A stretch of 46,452 nucleotides of DNA, taken from contig CAKRXU010000022.1 in NCBI GenBank assembly GCA_934424575.1, positions 1-46,452 on the forward strand. Direction: 5' to 3'. The position numbers and the translations under genes are program-made. The notes under the pieces were generated by a model that did not search any database, was not told the origin of the DNA, and saw nothing but the letters and a program-made list of their open reading frames with translations. The stretch is from an uncultured Blautia sp. Its GTDB lineage: Bacteria > Bacillota > Clostridia > Lachnospirales > Lachnospiraceae. This document shows positions 23,892 to 33,475 of this stretch, piece by piece (position 1 is the first letter of the stretch; every line of letters begins with the position of its first letter).

Positions 23892-24938
23892 TTATTCCCT
23901 GATATATTTTGTGTACGCGCTGAATGCTGATGGGATCGCATATTGATCGTCGGACTGCTTTTTACCGACAAAAAGCAGATCATTCTGACGGATTTCTTCC
24001 AGTGAGGAAACACGGACCCTGTAGGCAGTCATCCTCCATTCAATATGTGAAAAAATATGCTTTGCTTCCGGAAGTGCTTCTATACGAAGCGGTTCCAGCT
24101 CCATGGCTTTGACGCTCTCCAGCACTTCCTCCTCAGAGAGATGTCCCTTAAGATTCGGAAGCTCATATAATCCCGCAAGAAGTCCTCTCGGTGGGCGCCT
24201 GCGGATTGCTGTCTTTTCTCCATCCTGGATCACGAGAACGGTCCGATCTTCCAGCTTCCTGTCTTTCTTCTGTGCTTTGACGGGAAATCTGTCGATCGTT
24301 CCATGTGCTCTTGCCCCGCAGCAAAAAGCCACCGGACAGACATCGCATTTGGGTTCTCCATTTGGCACACAGACAACTGCTCCGAGTTCCATCAGTGCCT
24401 GATTGAAATCTCCGGGATACTCCCCTGGCATGATCTCCTGAAGCTTATTTTCTATCCGTTTCTTTACGGACTGCTTCATGATATCACCATCATCCTCTGT
24501 GATCCTGGTGATCACGCGAAGTACATTTCCATCTACTGCCGGAACCGGTATATCATAAGCGATCGATGCAATTGCTCCTGCTGTGTAACTTCCGATTCCC
24601 TTAAGAGAAAGAAGTTTCTCGTAAGATGCCGGAAGTACACCATCATATTCCTCCACAACCGTCTGTGCCGCAAGCTGCATATTCCGGACGCGGTTGTAAT
24701 AACCAAGTCCCTCCCACAGTTTGAGAAGCTTCTCCTCCGGGCACTCTGCAAGTGCCGCCGGATCCGGGAGTTCTTCTGTGAACCTGCGAAAATATGGCTT
24801 CACTGCCTCCACTCTCGTCTGCTGCAGCATGATCTCCGATACCCAGGTATAATAGGCATTGTGTCGGTCTCTCCATGGAAGGCTGCGCTTATTCTGCCTG
24901 TACCACTCTGTCAGTGGCTTTACAATGTCATTCAGCAT
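23892..24938 (-). CDS. mutY: A/G-specific adenine glycosylase
   Basis: 348 residues. Removes adenine mispaired with 8-oxoguanine. Catalytic Glu35 in SEIMLQQTRV, helix-hairpin-helix LKGIGSYTAGAI (about 112-123), Asp136 in PAVDGNVLRV, 4Fe-4S ligands Cys190, 198, 201 and 207 (C-x7-C-x2-C-x5-C, the first spacing one longer than in E. coli). The C-terminal nudix-like domain that recognises 8-oxoG covers about 225-345. Driven by an extended -10 promoter; first gene before the glycosyltransferase. Confidence 0.96.
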   Translation of the reverse strand: MLNDIVKPLTEWYRQNKRSLPWRDRHNAYYTWVSEIMLQQTRVEAVKPYFRRFTEELPDPAALAECPEEKLLKLWEGLGYYNRVRNMQLAAQTVVEEYDGVLPASYEKLLSLKGIGSYTAGAIASIAYDIPVPAVDGNVLRVITRITEDDGDIMKQSVKKRIENKLQEIMPGEYPGDFNQALMELGAVVCVPNGEPKCDVCPVAFCCGARAHGTIDRFPVKAQKKDRKLEDRTVLVIQDGEKTAIRRRPPRGLLAGLYELPNLKGHLSEEEVLESVKAMELEPLRIEALPEAKHIFSHIEWRMTAYRVRVSSLEEIRQNDLLFVGKKQSDDQYAIPSAFSAYTKYIRE

Positions 24939-24993
24939 TCTTCTAGTCCTGTCTTGTTTTGTCTTATTATCAGTATCAGTAAACAGTACCCTC

Positions 24994-25002
24994 AGTATAC
25001 CA
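24994..25002 (-). promoter_or_regulatory. Extended -10 promoter of mutY
   Basis: Minus strand TGG-TATACT (RC of 24994-25002), about 55 bases before the mutY ATG. The divergent HAD gene has a weaker candidate, TTGATT (25023-25028), 17 bases, TAGAAT (25046-25051). Confidence 0.45.
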
Positions 25003-25110
25003 TAAATCCCGCTAAAAGACAGTTGATTTTTTTTATTTTACCATATAGAATATGAATTAAGGCACTTTTACCAGTATGATAATTCTAATTTTTCCTGAAA
25101 GGACTATATT

Positions 25111-25731
25111 ATGGACAGTATTATTTTTGATGTAGATGGAACTTTGTGGGACTCCACAGAGATCGTAGCAAAATCCTGGAGCGACTATCTCCAAACAGAA
25201 GAACATATGGATCGTACTCTGACTGCCAAACTCCTCTCTTCCATGTTCGGGCAGCCGCTCCCTGATATCGCCAGACAGCTTTTTCCTGATGTTCCAGAGG
25301 AAGAGCAGCTTCGTCTCATTGATGGCTGCTGCCAGGCAGAGCACAGAGCACTTCTCAAAGAATGCGCTCCTTTATACGAAGACCTCGAGAAAGCCCTTGC
25401 ACTTTTGTCTGCCAAATATTCTCTGTATATCGTAAGCAACTGTCAGTCCGGATATATTGAGGTATTTCTTGAAGCCACTGGTTTTGGCAAATATTTCAAA
25501 GGTCATCTGTGCAACGGCGACAACAATCTCGACAAAGGCTCCAACATTGCCCTGATCGCTCAGAACTACTCTATGGAATCTCCGGTCTATGTCGGTGATA
25601 CTATGGGCGATTTTCTCTCCTGCCGCAAGGCTGGTGTTCCGTTTGTATTTGCTTCCTATGGATTCGGCGAAGTGCCGGAACCGGATAAGATCATCACGAA
25701 ACCTATGGATCTTGTCGATCTTTTTTGTTAA
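25111..25731 (+). CDS. HAD family hydrolase (phosphoglycolate phosphatase-like)
   Basis: 206 residues. Motif I DVDGTLWD with catalytic Asp7 and Asp9, motif II VSNCQSG (about residue 113), motif III Lys in DKGSN (about 146), motif IV VGDTMGD (about 164-170). The helical cap lies between residues 15 and 85 (subclass I), as in small-molecule phosphatases such as Gph/PgmB. Trp after the nucleophile motif is less usual. Substrate not predictable. Ribosome binding site AAAGGA. Single gene with its own terminator. Confidence 0.9.
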   Translation: MDSIIFDVDGTLWDSTEIVAKSWSDYLQTEEHMDRTLTAKLLSSMFGQPLPDIARQLFPDVPEEEQLRLIDGCCQAEHRALLKECAPLYEDLEKALALLSAKYSLYIVSNCQSGYIEVFLEATGFGKYFKGHLCNGDNNLDKGSNIALIAQNYSMESPVYVGDTMGDFLSCRKAGVPFVFASYGFGEVPEPDKIITKPMDLVDLFC

Positions 25732-25748
25732 AATATCCTGAATACAAC

Positions 25749-25790
25749 AAGAGCGTGGAAACATCAAACTCGTTTCCACGCTCTTATTTT
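25749..25790. terminator. Bidirectional terminator
   Basis: AAGAGCGTGGAAAC (25749-25762) pairs perfectly with GTTTCCACGCTCTT (25772-25785), then ATTTTG. Stops the HAD gene and the opposing small membrane protein gene. Confidence 0.88.
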
Positions 25791-25796
25791 GATCAT

Positions 25797-26093
25797 TTAT
25801 TTCTTTTTGCATTTGTATTTGAGGTAAAGTCCAAGTCCTACCATGACAACCAGCAGCAGGATCACATAAATAATTTCTGATGCCATTCCTTCTGTATAGG
25901 AATCAATTCCTGTCAGGATACCGATCAGGATCAGTGCCACACCGGAACCCTTGGTCATTTTGGCCTCATCGTATTTTGCTTTGCGGAGTTCTGCATTTCC
26001 TCCTTTGAGCAGGAAATCTCCGTGTCCTGTAAGTAACAGCACTCCTGCGATCAGCGCTATTGCTGTAAGTAAAATGTCAAACGATTTTCCCAT
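25797..26093 (-). CDS. Small membrane protein, DUF3784-like
   Basis: 98 residues with three hydrophobic segments (about 7-23, 50-64, 71-91) and a basic C-terminal KYKCKKK. Between the first two segments is a charged piece with KYDEAKMTKGSG, like the KYDxKK...G segment of DUF3784 membrane proteins. Function unknown. It starts 21 bases after the stop codon of the L,D-transpeptidase gene and shares its terminator, so it may have an envelope role. Confidence 0.7.
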   Translation of the reverse strand: MGKSFDILLTAIALIAGVLLLTGHGDFLLKGGNAELRKAKYDEAKMTKGSGVALILIGILTGIDSYTEGMASEIIYVILLLVVMVGLGLYLKYKCKKK

Positions 26094-26114
26094 TATATTC
26101 TCCCCTGTAATTCT

Positions 26115-28004
26115 TTAGTAAAAGCATACGATCGGAACATTATACTGAATCAGATCATACAGCACTGCTGCATTTTCCGGTGGAAGGTTTATACATCCAT
26201 GAGATCCGCTTGTCAGATAAATGTCACCGCCAAATTCATCTCTCCAGGTTGCATCATGGAAACCGATACCTCCATCAAATGGCATCCAGTATTGTACTTT
26301 CTGTTCGTACTCATACGTACCATCTGCTTTTTGTGAACCTCGCAGTACATCTGGACTCTTTTTGTAATAGAGAGTGAAAATACCGGCATGTGTCTGACGA
26401 TCTGCATAACTCATATTTCCAGATACAAAGTCTGACTCAAAGATATTCACTCCAGCCTGATAATAGTACATATGCTGCTCACTGAGATCTACTTCTATAT
26501 ACGTATTTCCAAGGTCATTCACTCCATAAGAGTTGGCTGTCTGAGAATAAACTGGCTCTCTCGTTGTCTGTGTACCGGACTGGATTTCCTGGCTCAGCTG
26601 TGCTGCCTCTGCCGCCTGATCGATCTTCCATCCATAAACAGAACTGGAAACATAAACCGTTCTTCCGCTTGTTGCCTGGAATTCTCTCTCTGTACCAACC
26701 GTATCATATGTCGCAGCAAGCTGTGCAACATAATCTGCCACATGCTGCTGGAAGGAATTGTCATCCCATACAAGCTGACCCTTCTCATCAAACTGCAGCC
26801 AGTCCTTGATCGTATTACCATCAAGTGTTGTGCTCTGATCACCAAATGTATACGTGATACTTGCTTTTGTGTAATTGTTGCATGCTTCCAGTGCTGACTG
26901 CAATTCTGGATCATCCTGTGTCACTTCTGCGGATACATATGCTTCCGGAGTATCACTGAAATCTATACTGGATTCATTCGCCTCTACTGCTGCATCAAGG
27001 ATTTTGTATGCTTCTTTGATGTTCAGCTTGCTTCCCTCCGTCTCCGGTACGATCACAAACTGATCATTTTGGAATGCAACGTATGCATTCTCCGGTTCTA
27101 CCTGATTCTCTGTCTGTGCACAGTTCAGGGATTTAAGCTGTTCCTGGAGAAGAGTCTTATTGTATCCTACGTTCTCGGAAACTGTATAACTCTTCTGTTC
27201 ATAGAGTCCCTTAAACCACTCATATGGTTTCTGCTGCTTCAGAAGCTGCAGGATCTCACCGGTAGATATATACTGATAATCAATATCTTCGCCCCTGATC
27301 GTCTGTGCCGCTATATTTCTGGAAGAAACCTCTATGGAATATTCACTGAGTTTTTCTTCCATAAGCTGTTCTACTTCATAGGCAGTCTTCTGTGAGCAGT
27401 CAATGCCATTGATCCAGGTTCCTTCAAAGAAACGGTCCGAAAAATAATAACTGATTCCGCCATAAGCACACCCACCCAGAACTACCAACAACAGCAGCAC
27501 AAGGCCGAAAATCCTGAGTCCTTTGTGGCCTCGTTTTTTCTCTGGCTGTTTGACCGGTTCGGGATTCTGTACCTCTGTTGTCTTACTTTCAGGCTGTGTA
27601 TTCTGCTCAATGTCATCCATCGGAACATATACCACAGGACCCGGTCTTGCAGATTTGTATCGTTTGCGGACTACCGGAGTTTCTTCCTCGGGCGGTTCTT
27701 CCTCAGATGGTTCCTCTACAGAATCAGGATTTTCTTCAGAAGATCCGGTCCAGATGATCGTCTTTTCGGCTTCTTCTTTATTATCGTCTGCATCACGCTC
27801 ATCTTCAAGCTCAACAGCTTCCTCTGAATCTGTATCGCTCTCCTCGGGATCTTCGTAATCAACGATTATATCGTCAAGCTCGTCTTCATCATCTTCCAGG
27901 ATTTTATCCAATGTTGCATTGATTTTATCTTCAAAATTGGTGGTCTCTTCCGATGTTCCTACATCATCTTCCGATAATTTCCCCTTTTTTTCTTCGTTAC
28001 TCAT
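26115..28004 (-). CDS. L,D-transpeptidase (YkuD) with PG-binding repeats, membrane-anchored
   Basis: 629 residues. Residues 1-160 are strongly acidic (Asp/Glu/Ser) and cytoplasmic; a single membrane helix spans 163-187 (type II anchor). Outside the cell, about 190-450 look like PG_binding_4-type domains as in VanW-associated and L,D-transpeptidase proteins of Clostridia. The catalytic YkuD domain is about 495-629 with SHGCIN at 601-606; Cys604 is the nucleophile. It makes 3-3 crosslinks in peptidoglycan or attaches proteins to it, independent of most beta-lactams. The long acidic cytoplasmic head is unusual and might bind partner proteins. Extended -10 promoter at 28051-28059. Confidence 0.92.
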   Translation of the reverse strand: MSNEEKKGKLSEDDVGTSEETTNFEDKINATLDKILEDDEDELDDIIVDYEDPEESDTDSEEAVELEDERDADDNKEEAEKTIIWTGSSEENPDSVEEPSEEEPPEEETPVVRKRYKSARPGPVVYVPMDDIEQNTQPESKTTEVQNPEPVKQPEKKRGHKGLRIFGLVLLLLVVLGGCAYGGISYYFSDRFFEGTWINGIDCSQKTAYEVEQLMEEKLSEYSIEVSSRNIAAQTIRGEDIDYQYISTGEILQLLKQQKPYEWFKGLYEQKSYTVSENVGYNKTLLQEQLKSLNCAQTENQVEPENAYVAFQNDQFVIVPETEGSKLNIKEAYKILDAAVEANESSIDFSDTPEAYVSAEVTQDDPELQSALEACNNYTKASITYTFGDQSTTLDGNTIKDWLQFDEKGQLVWDDNSFQQHVADYVAQLAATYDTVGTEREFQATSGRTVYVSSSVYGWKIDQAAEAAQLSQEIQSGTQTTREPVYSQTANSYGVNDLGNTYIEVDLSEQHMYYYQAGVNIFESDFVSGNMSYADRQTHAGIFTLYYKKSPDVLRGSQKADGTYEYEQKVQYWMPFDGGIGFHDATWRDEFGGDIYLTSGSHGCINLPPENAAVLYDLIQYNVPIVCFY

Positions 28005-28050
28005 TTAGTACTCTCTCTTTTCACTTCTGGAATTTTTCTGTAACGCTTCT

Positions 28051-28059
28051 ATTATAACA
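28051..28059 (-). promoter_or_regulatory. Extended -10 promoter of the L,D-transpeptidase gene
   Basis: Minus strand TGT-TATAAT (RC of 28051-28059), 47 bases before the ATG. Confidence 0.5.
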
Positions 28060-28105
28060 TACTTCTGCCTTTTTGCACCTTAAATTCCATCTTTTTTTAA
28101 TAAAT

Positions 28106-28147
28106 ATCAAAAAAAGCCACAGGATACATTTCTATATCCTGTGGCTT
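28106..28147 (-). terminator. Terminator of the surface protein gene
   Basis: Minus strand AAGCCACAGGATA pairs with TATCCTGTGGCTT around an 8-base loop, then TTTTTT. Begins 12 bases after the stop codon. Confidence 0.9.
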
Positions 28148-28158
28148 AAGCTCTGAGA

Positions 28159-31100
28159 TCATTTCACGATGTTTACTGTACATTTAAATGAAACAGTTCC
28201 TGATTTCACTGTGATCACAGCACGCCCCAGTGCTATTCCTTTTATCGTTCCTTTTGAGTCCACCGTTGCAATTTTTTTGTTGGAGCTTGTATATGTTACC
28301 TTATCCTGACTGGTAACAGGATTTCTGACAGGTTTTAATACAGCTGTTTTTCCCCGTTTTATTGTAAGACTTTTGGAAACACCTGTGATCTTGCTTGTTC
28401 GTACTTTTCCGCTCTGTACTGTCACTGTAATTGTTCTGCCTGCTCCACCGGCTGTTTTCACAAGTACTTTTACAGTAACTTTATTCTTTCTGGAACTCTT
28501 CGGAGCAGTCAGCCTGATATCTCCATTTTTCAATTTTACAGCTTTTAAAACAGAGGATTTCGAAGAAGATACAAGTTTAACATAATCCCCATTTTTCAGT
28601 CCGGACGATTTTATCGTTATGGCATTTCCCTGCTGAATCGGAAATGTATACGCAGAAAGATTTAATGCCGCTTTCAGTTTTGCTGTTTTTCTTGTTTCTT
28701 TCTTTTTGCAGACACTGCAGATTCTTGTTTCCTGCCCCTGTGCAAATACTGTAGCTTTTTTGGTAACTGTGTATTTTCCCCATTTGTGTTTGCCTGTTGC
28801 CGGAATATCTGAATATGCCTTCTTCGTCTGGCATGCAGTACATTCCTGATGCTGCTTGCCTGCCTTTCCGCAGGTTGGCTCACTGTCTCTTACAGTTTCC
28901 CAGATATGACTGCATTTTTCATTTTTGTCAAACACTGTAAAGAAAAAGTAACTGTCCTCTGCGATGGTTTCCCATACTTCTTTACCATATCTGTTCGTAT
29001 GCTTCTCTTCAGCAAACACTCTCACAAATGACCGTTTCGCATCTATTCGTTTCAATACCGGAAGTTCATTGTTATTTACTGCTTTCCAGATATTTTTGTC
29101 ATATTCCAGACGGATCCGGATGTTCTGACTGTCCTGCAATTTCTGCCATTTTTTTGTTTTACTGTTATATCTGACAACATACGGACTATATGCTTTGAGA
29201 TTAAAAGTTTTTCCCACATCCGGGTTCACATCAATGATCTTACCCAGCTTGATCTGTGCTGAATATTCCCTCACCAGATATCCATAAACTTCAGTTTCTG
29301 CAGTCCACTGCGGATTATTATTCGCATTTTTTGATTTTGAAACAGCCCTTAATCCAACAGACACTTCTCTGTCTTCTGCTTCTTTTACTTTGATCGTCAG
29401 TGTATTGCCTGTGATGTTTACAGATTTTACAAGGTCTTTATCATAGGAATCTTTTATTATTTCAAATTTATATTTTGAACTGTCAACTTTTACACCATCC
29501 GGATTTTTGGCCGTTCTGCAATATACGGAAAGGGTATACTGCTTTTCTCCATTTGGAAGAATCGAGTCAACATTATCCTTCGGCAGATAATTGCACCAGT
29601 AAAAAGAACCCGTTACTGAAACATCAAAAAATCCCTTCTGCTGTTTTCCATGAATATCCTTATACGTAATCTCAACTTTTGTCTTTCCTGACTTTTCTGC
29701 CTTCATACGCCAGCCATTTTTCAGATATGTAATGCTGTAAATGTTCTTATTCAAGGTTCGAACTTTGCTGATGTCTACAAAAAGCGTTTCGCCCCATGGA
29801 TATTGTGAGTTCTCGACATAACAGGCAAATGCCTGATCCAGCCATACGATTTCGCCTGGTACCGTTTCCAGAGTTGCACCGAAATTCAGATGATACTCTT
29901 CTATATTTTCTTTGCCCCAAAGTCCTGTCTGGCATGTAAATACTTCGATTCCATTTATTTTTATGTGTGCCCGTGCTTTGAACCAGTAATTTTCCTTACC
30001 GCTCGCTTCCAGCCATTTATCAGCTTTGCAGAGTTTTGTACCATTGATCGTAAGTACGCTGTTGTCTCCTTTTTTTGCTGACCAGAAAGTCTGACCTGCC
30101 GGCACCCGGGTGAACCCGTTGTTTCCATTTTCATCATTTTCTGCCTGATATCCCATTTCCCACTCAATGGAAACATTCTTCTTGTCCTTGAGGTTCTCTG
30201 TATTTAATCGAAGCTCTCCTGTTTCATTCTCAAAGAAATAGGTAGCATTCTCATCCTGCCGCTGATCCTCAAACCAGACAGAATAATCCAGTCTGTCAAA
30301 CCAGTATTCACGGCGGCAGATTTCATTCCCATCTTTGTCTCTGGCAACAACATTTATCTGTGTGCCATCTGCTTCTTTTCTTTTCAGGATCGGAAGCTTG
30401 CCTTTGGACGTCTCACTCGTCCACAGATTTGTATCATAATGTTCAATCTCATACGATACATCTTTTCTGATATAGGAAGTGCCGTCTTCTCTGACATGCG
30501 CTACTTTCAGGCCACAGTTGTTAAAGTTCAGAATCTCTCCTACATTAACGTTTTGTATATTTTCCGGATAAAGTACATCATACTCGTCCCGCACTTCAAT
30601 ATATACATTATTACGGATCACTTCTTTTAACTTTCCATTTGCATCTGGAATCATTGCTTTCAGAAGAATCGCCGTGCCCCAGCTGTTATCTTTGGAATTG
30701 ACAGTGAGCTCATGTCCGTTTATTTTTACTGATTTCAACAGATCCGTATCGTATTTCCAGCCGTTTTCATCTGATGCAAAACTCAGGCTCCAGTTCTTAA
30801 TTTCTTCTCCGCCCTCTTCTTCATCACTGTATTTCCATTCATGACGAAGAACAAACGGAAGTTTCATACTGCTGTTCCTCAGCATGCAGTTTCCCGCTTC
30901 CGACCACTGTGGCTCCAGTATATACTTATCACCATTCACCAAAAGATTGAACTCATACTGCTGCTGTTCTCCCCGCAAATCATCATAAGTAAGTCTTACT
31001 ACTGCTGTTCCGGTCCTTCGTGTCTGGATATTCCACCCATTTTCGTCCTGATAATTGATCTCACAGACTGGTGATTCGTCCTTCTCTCCATCCGCATTAG

Positions 31101-31614
31101 AAACCTGTATATCTGTTACAGTAAATTCAAAATCTCTTCCATCTGGATTTTCATTATTCTGTACATATCCTTCATACCAGCACGATACCCAGTAATCCCG
31201 ATCCACCAGAAGAACTTCGCTTTCCGGAAGATAATAATCTTCCGTGTATTCCTCCGGGCTCAGATCGTTCGCTTCTTCCCCTGCCGAAAATATTGCTTCT
31301 TCCTCAAATGGCTCTTCCTCTGTGTCTTCAAATATAGCTTCTACTTCTCCCGCTCCATTTTCTTCCTCACCCTGGATTTCCTCTTCTACCACAGGTTCTT
31401 CTGTTTCTTCTGACTGAAACTCATCCTCAAACTGCACTTCATCTACTGCAGTACCTTCCAGTTCAGTTGTTTCCGTCTGACTCTGATCTTCTACCGAAAC
31501 TTCCTGCACATCTGTAAAGTCCATTTCACCTGCCAGTACTGTGAATGAATTCGCGCTAAATATCACGGTTGTTGTCAGTAACCATGCCAGCATTCGTTTT
31601 CCTTTAGGTTTCAT
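28159..31614 (-). CDS. Large secreted surface protein with Ig-like (Big_2) C-terminus
   Basis: 1151 residues. A signal peptide covers about 1-29 (basic start, LAWLLTTTVIFSANSFTVLA, then G-E). Residues 30-125 are extremely acidic. The body (about 130-890) is beta-rich with repeated patterns of tryptophan-containing strands, no catalytic motif seen. About 900-980 is a Cys/His/Trp segment (CSHIWE, PTCGKAGKQ, C-x2-C pairs) of the type scattered through Lachnospiraceae surface proteins, possibly zinc binding. The last 85 residues are a Big_2 domain (ITGVSKSLTIKRGKTAVL...VTYTSSNKKIATVD). No LPxTG anchor is present. Probably an adhesin or wall-associated protein; role unknown. Confidence 0.85.
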   Translation of the reverse strand: MKPKGKRMLAWLLTTTVIFSANSFTVLAGEMDFTDVQEVSVEDQSQTETTELEGTAVDEVQFEDEFQSEETEEPVVEEEIQGEEENGAGEVEAIFEDTEEEPFEEEAIFSAGEEANDLSPEEYTEDYYLPESEVLLVDRDYWVSCWYEGYVQNNENPDGRDFEFTVTDIQVSNADGEKDESPVCEINYQDENGWNIQTRRTGTAVVRLTYDDLRGEQQQYEFNLLVNGDKYILEPQWSEAGNCMLRNSSMKLPFVLRHEWKYSDEEEGGEEIKNWSLSFASDENGWKYDTDLLKSVKINGHELTVNSKDNSWGTAILLKAMIPDANGKLKEVIRNNVYIEVRDEYDVLYPENIQNVNVGEILNFNNCGLKVAHVREDGTSYIRKDVSYEIEHYDTNLWTSETSKGKLPILKRKEADGTQINVVARDKDGNEICRREYWFDRLDYSVWFEDQRQDENATYFFENETGELRLNTENLKDKKNVSIEWEMGYQAENDENGNNGFTRVPAGQTFWSAKKGDNSVLTINGTKLCKADKWLEASGKENYWFKARAHIKINGIEVFTCQTGLWGKENIEEYHLNFGATLETVPGEIVWLDQAFACYVENSQYPWGETLFVDISKVRTLNKNIYSITYLKNGWRMKAEKSGKTKVEITYKDIHGKQQKGFFDVSVTGSFYWCNYLPKDNVDSILPNGEKQYTLSVYCRTAKNPDGVKVDSSKYKFEIIKDSYDKDLVKSVNITGNTLTIKVKEAEDREVSVGLRAVSKSKNANNNPQWTAETEVYGYLVREYSAQIKLGKIIDVNPDVGKTFNLKAYSPYVVRYNSKTKKWQKLQDSQNIRIRLEYDKNIWKAVNNNELPVLKRIDAKRSFVRVFAEEKHTNRYGKEVWETIAEDSYFFFTVFDKNEKCSHIWETVRDSEPTCGKAGKQHQECTACQTKKAYSDIPATGKHKWGKYTVTKKATVFAQGQETRICSVCKKKETRKTAKLKAALNLSAYTFPIQQGNAITIKSSGLKNGDYVKLVSSSKSSVLKAVKLKNGDIRLTAPKSSRKNKVTVKVLVKTAGGAGRTITVTVQSGKVRTSKITGVSKSLTIKRGKTAVLKPVRNPVTSQDKVTYTSSNKKIATVDSKGTIKGIALGRAVITVKSGTVSFKCTVNIVK

Positions 31615-31673
31615 TCGCCTTCCTCCTTTTATAACGTTGATTCGCTATACTTTCTGTTCCTTTACATAGTTCA

Positions 31674-31702
31674 ATTATACAAGATGATTGCAGAAATTTC
31701 AA
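31674..31702 (-). promoter_or_regulatory. Sigma-A promoter of the surface protein gene
   Basis: Minus strand TTGAAA (RC of 31697-31702), 17-base spacer, perfect TATAAT (RC of 31674-31679); GGAGGAAGG precedes the ATG. Confidence 0.75.
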
Positions 31703-31755
31703 TAAATTTCATTTTTACAAATATATTTTGTGAATTTTCACTAAATTTATTTTTC

Positions 31756-31812
31756 TAAAAAAATACCCTGCACATATATAGAAAGCTTGAATTTTCTTAT
31801 ATATGCACAGGG
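31756..31812 (-). terminator. Terminator of gpmI
   Basis: Minus strand CCCTG...CATATATA arms pair (one two-base internal mismatch) between 31766 and 31812, followed by TATTTTTTT. Begins 24 bases after the gpmI stop. Confidence 0.82.
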
Positions 31813-31835
31813 CTGTACTGTTTACCAGATGTTTA

Positions 31836-33377
31836 TTATTTCTCGATCAGAAGGCTTTCTCCTGTCATCTCTGCTGGCTGTTCCATTCCCATTAACTGGA
31901 TCAGTGTCGGGATGATGTCTGCCAGGCATCCGTTTTCTCTCAGAGTGTATTTCGGATCTGCGTTTACGAGGATGAACGGAACCGGGTTGGTTGTATGTGC
32001 GGTCCATGGCTCGCCTGTCTCATAGTCGATGAGCTGCTCTGCGTTTCCGTGGTCTGCACAGATGAACATCTGTCCGTTAACTTCTTTGAGGGCTTCTACT
32101 GCTCTTCCAACACATCCGTCAACAGTCTCGATTGCCTTAACTGCTGCTGTCTGAACACCGGTATGACCTACCATGTCAGGGTTTGCGAAATTGATGATGA
32201 TCACATCGTATTTGTCAGATTTGATCGCATCTACCAGTTTGTCGCAGACTTCCGGTGCGCTCATTTCCGGCTGAAGGTCATAAGTAGCAACCTTCGGGGA
32301 TTTTACAAGGATTCTGTCCTCGCCTTTGTTCGGCTCCTCAACACCACCGTTGAAGAAGAAAGTAACGTGTGCGTATTTCTCTGTCTCAGCGATACGAACC
32401 TGAGTCATATCGTGTGCTGCAAGATATTCGCCAAATGTATTGTGAAGAAGGACTTTGTGGAATGCAACCTGCTTGTTCTGGATTGTTTCATCATAGTCTG
32501 TGAAACATACATAGGTCAGATCCAGCTTCTTAGCTCTCTCAAATCCCTTGAAGTCGTCATCGCAGAATGCTCTGGTGATCTCACGTGCACGGTCAGGACG
32601 GAAGTTGAAGAATACTACGGAATCTTTGTCCTGAATCTTGGCAACCGGCTGTCCGTCCTTCTCGATAACGGTCGGAAGTACGAATTCGTCTGTCTTGTCG
32701 TTGTCGTAAGAAGCCTGAACTGCTGCAGCTGCGTCTGTGCCTTTGACACCTTCGCCCTCTGTCAGTGCTTTGTATGCAAGCTCTACACGATCCCAGCGGT
32801 TATCTCTGTCCATTGCATAGTAACGTCCGGAAACAACACCGATCTGTCCAACACCGATTTCTTTCATCTTGGCTTCCAGCTGCTCGATGAATTCCTTACC
32901 GGATGCCGGCGGTGTGTCACGTCCGTCGAGGAAGCAGTGTACGTAAACTTTGCTCAGTCCTTCTCTCTTAGCCATCTCAAGCAGAGCGTAGAGATGAGTG
33001 TTGTGGCTGTGTACACCACCATCGGAAAGAAGTCCCATAAAATGTACTGCGGAGTCGTTTTCCTTAGCGTTCTTCATTGCTGCAAGGAGTGCTTCGTTCT
33101 TGAAGAAATCTCCGTCATTGATTTCCTTGGTGATTCTGGTAAGTTCCTGATATACGATACGGCCTGCACCCATATTCATATGACCCACCTCAGAGTTACC
33201 CATCTGGCCGTCCGGCAGACCTACTGCAAGTCCGCTGGCATTTCCCTTAACAAATGGATATTCTGCCATTAATTTATCCATAACAGGAGTTTTTGCTTCG
33301 TAGATCGCATTTCCCTCATGTTTGTCATTCAGTCCATAACCATCCAGGATCATTAAAACGGTTGGTTTTTTGCTCAT
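31836..33377 (-). CDS. gpmI: 2,3-bisphosphoglycerate-independent phosphoglycerate mutase
   Basis: 513 residues, normal for the Mn-dependent iPGM. Converts 3- to 2-phosphoglycerate. Asp12 (ILDGYG) and the phosphorylated Ser62 (GQMGNSEVGHMN) are in place; metal-binding clusters HCFLDGRDTPP (about 143-153) and FICADHGNAEQ (about 455-465) are visible. Own promoter at 33448-33475 that overlaps the end of the upstream gene; ribosome binding site AAGGAG. Belongs functionally with gap-pgk-tpiA nearby. Confidence 0.97.
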   Translation of the reverse strand: MSKKPTVLMILDGYGLNDKHEGNAIYEAKTPVMDKLMAEYPFVKGNASGLAVGLPDGQMGNSEVGHMNMGAGRIVYQELTRITKEINDGDFFKNEALLAAMKNAKENDSAVHFMGLLSDGGVHSHNTHLYALLEMAKREGLSKVYVHCFLDGRDTPPASGKEFIEQLEAKMKEIGVGQIGVVSGRYYAMDRDNRWDRVELAYKALTEGEGVKGTDAAAAVQASYDNDKTDEFVLPTVIEKDGQPVAKIQDKDSVVFFNFRPDRAREITRAFCDDDFKGFERAKKLDLTYVCFTDYDETIQNKQVAFHKVLLHNTFGEYLAAHDMTQVRIAETEKYAHVTFFFNGGVEEPNKGEDRILVKSPKVATYDLQPEMSAPEVCDKLVDAIKSDKYDVIIINFANPDMVGHTGVQTAAVKAIETVDGCVGRAVEALKEVNGQMFICADHGNAEQLIDYETGEPWTAHTTNPVPFILVNADPKYTLRENGCLADIIPTLIQLMGMEQPAEMTGESLLIEK

Positions 33378-33447
33378 AATATTCTCCTTTATTGTATATA
33401 GTTTCTCTGCATTTCGCAGAATGTGTATATGTGTTTCTTCCTATTAT

Positions 33448-33475
33448 ATAGTACCAAAAATTTAGAATTTTTCAA
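33448..33475 (-). promoter_or_regulatory. Promoter of gpmI
   Basis: Minus strand TTGAAA (RC of 33470-33475), 16-base spacer, TACTAT (RC of 33448-33453); a second -10 match TATAAT is five bases on. The -35 lies inside the last codons of the DUF2974 gene. A small leader hairpin TCTGC/GCAGA follows at 33406-33420. Confidence 0.6.

Noticed and set aside
31995..33272. Long plus-strand open frame opposite gpmI
   Set aside because: Antisense shadow; composition rich in Cys and Val, no start signal.
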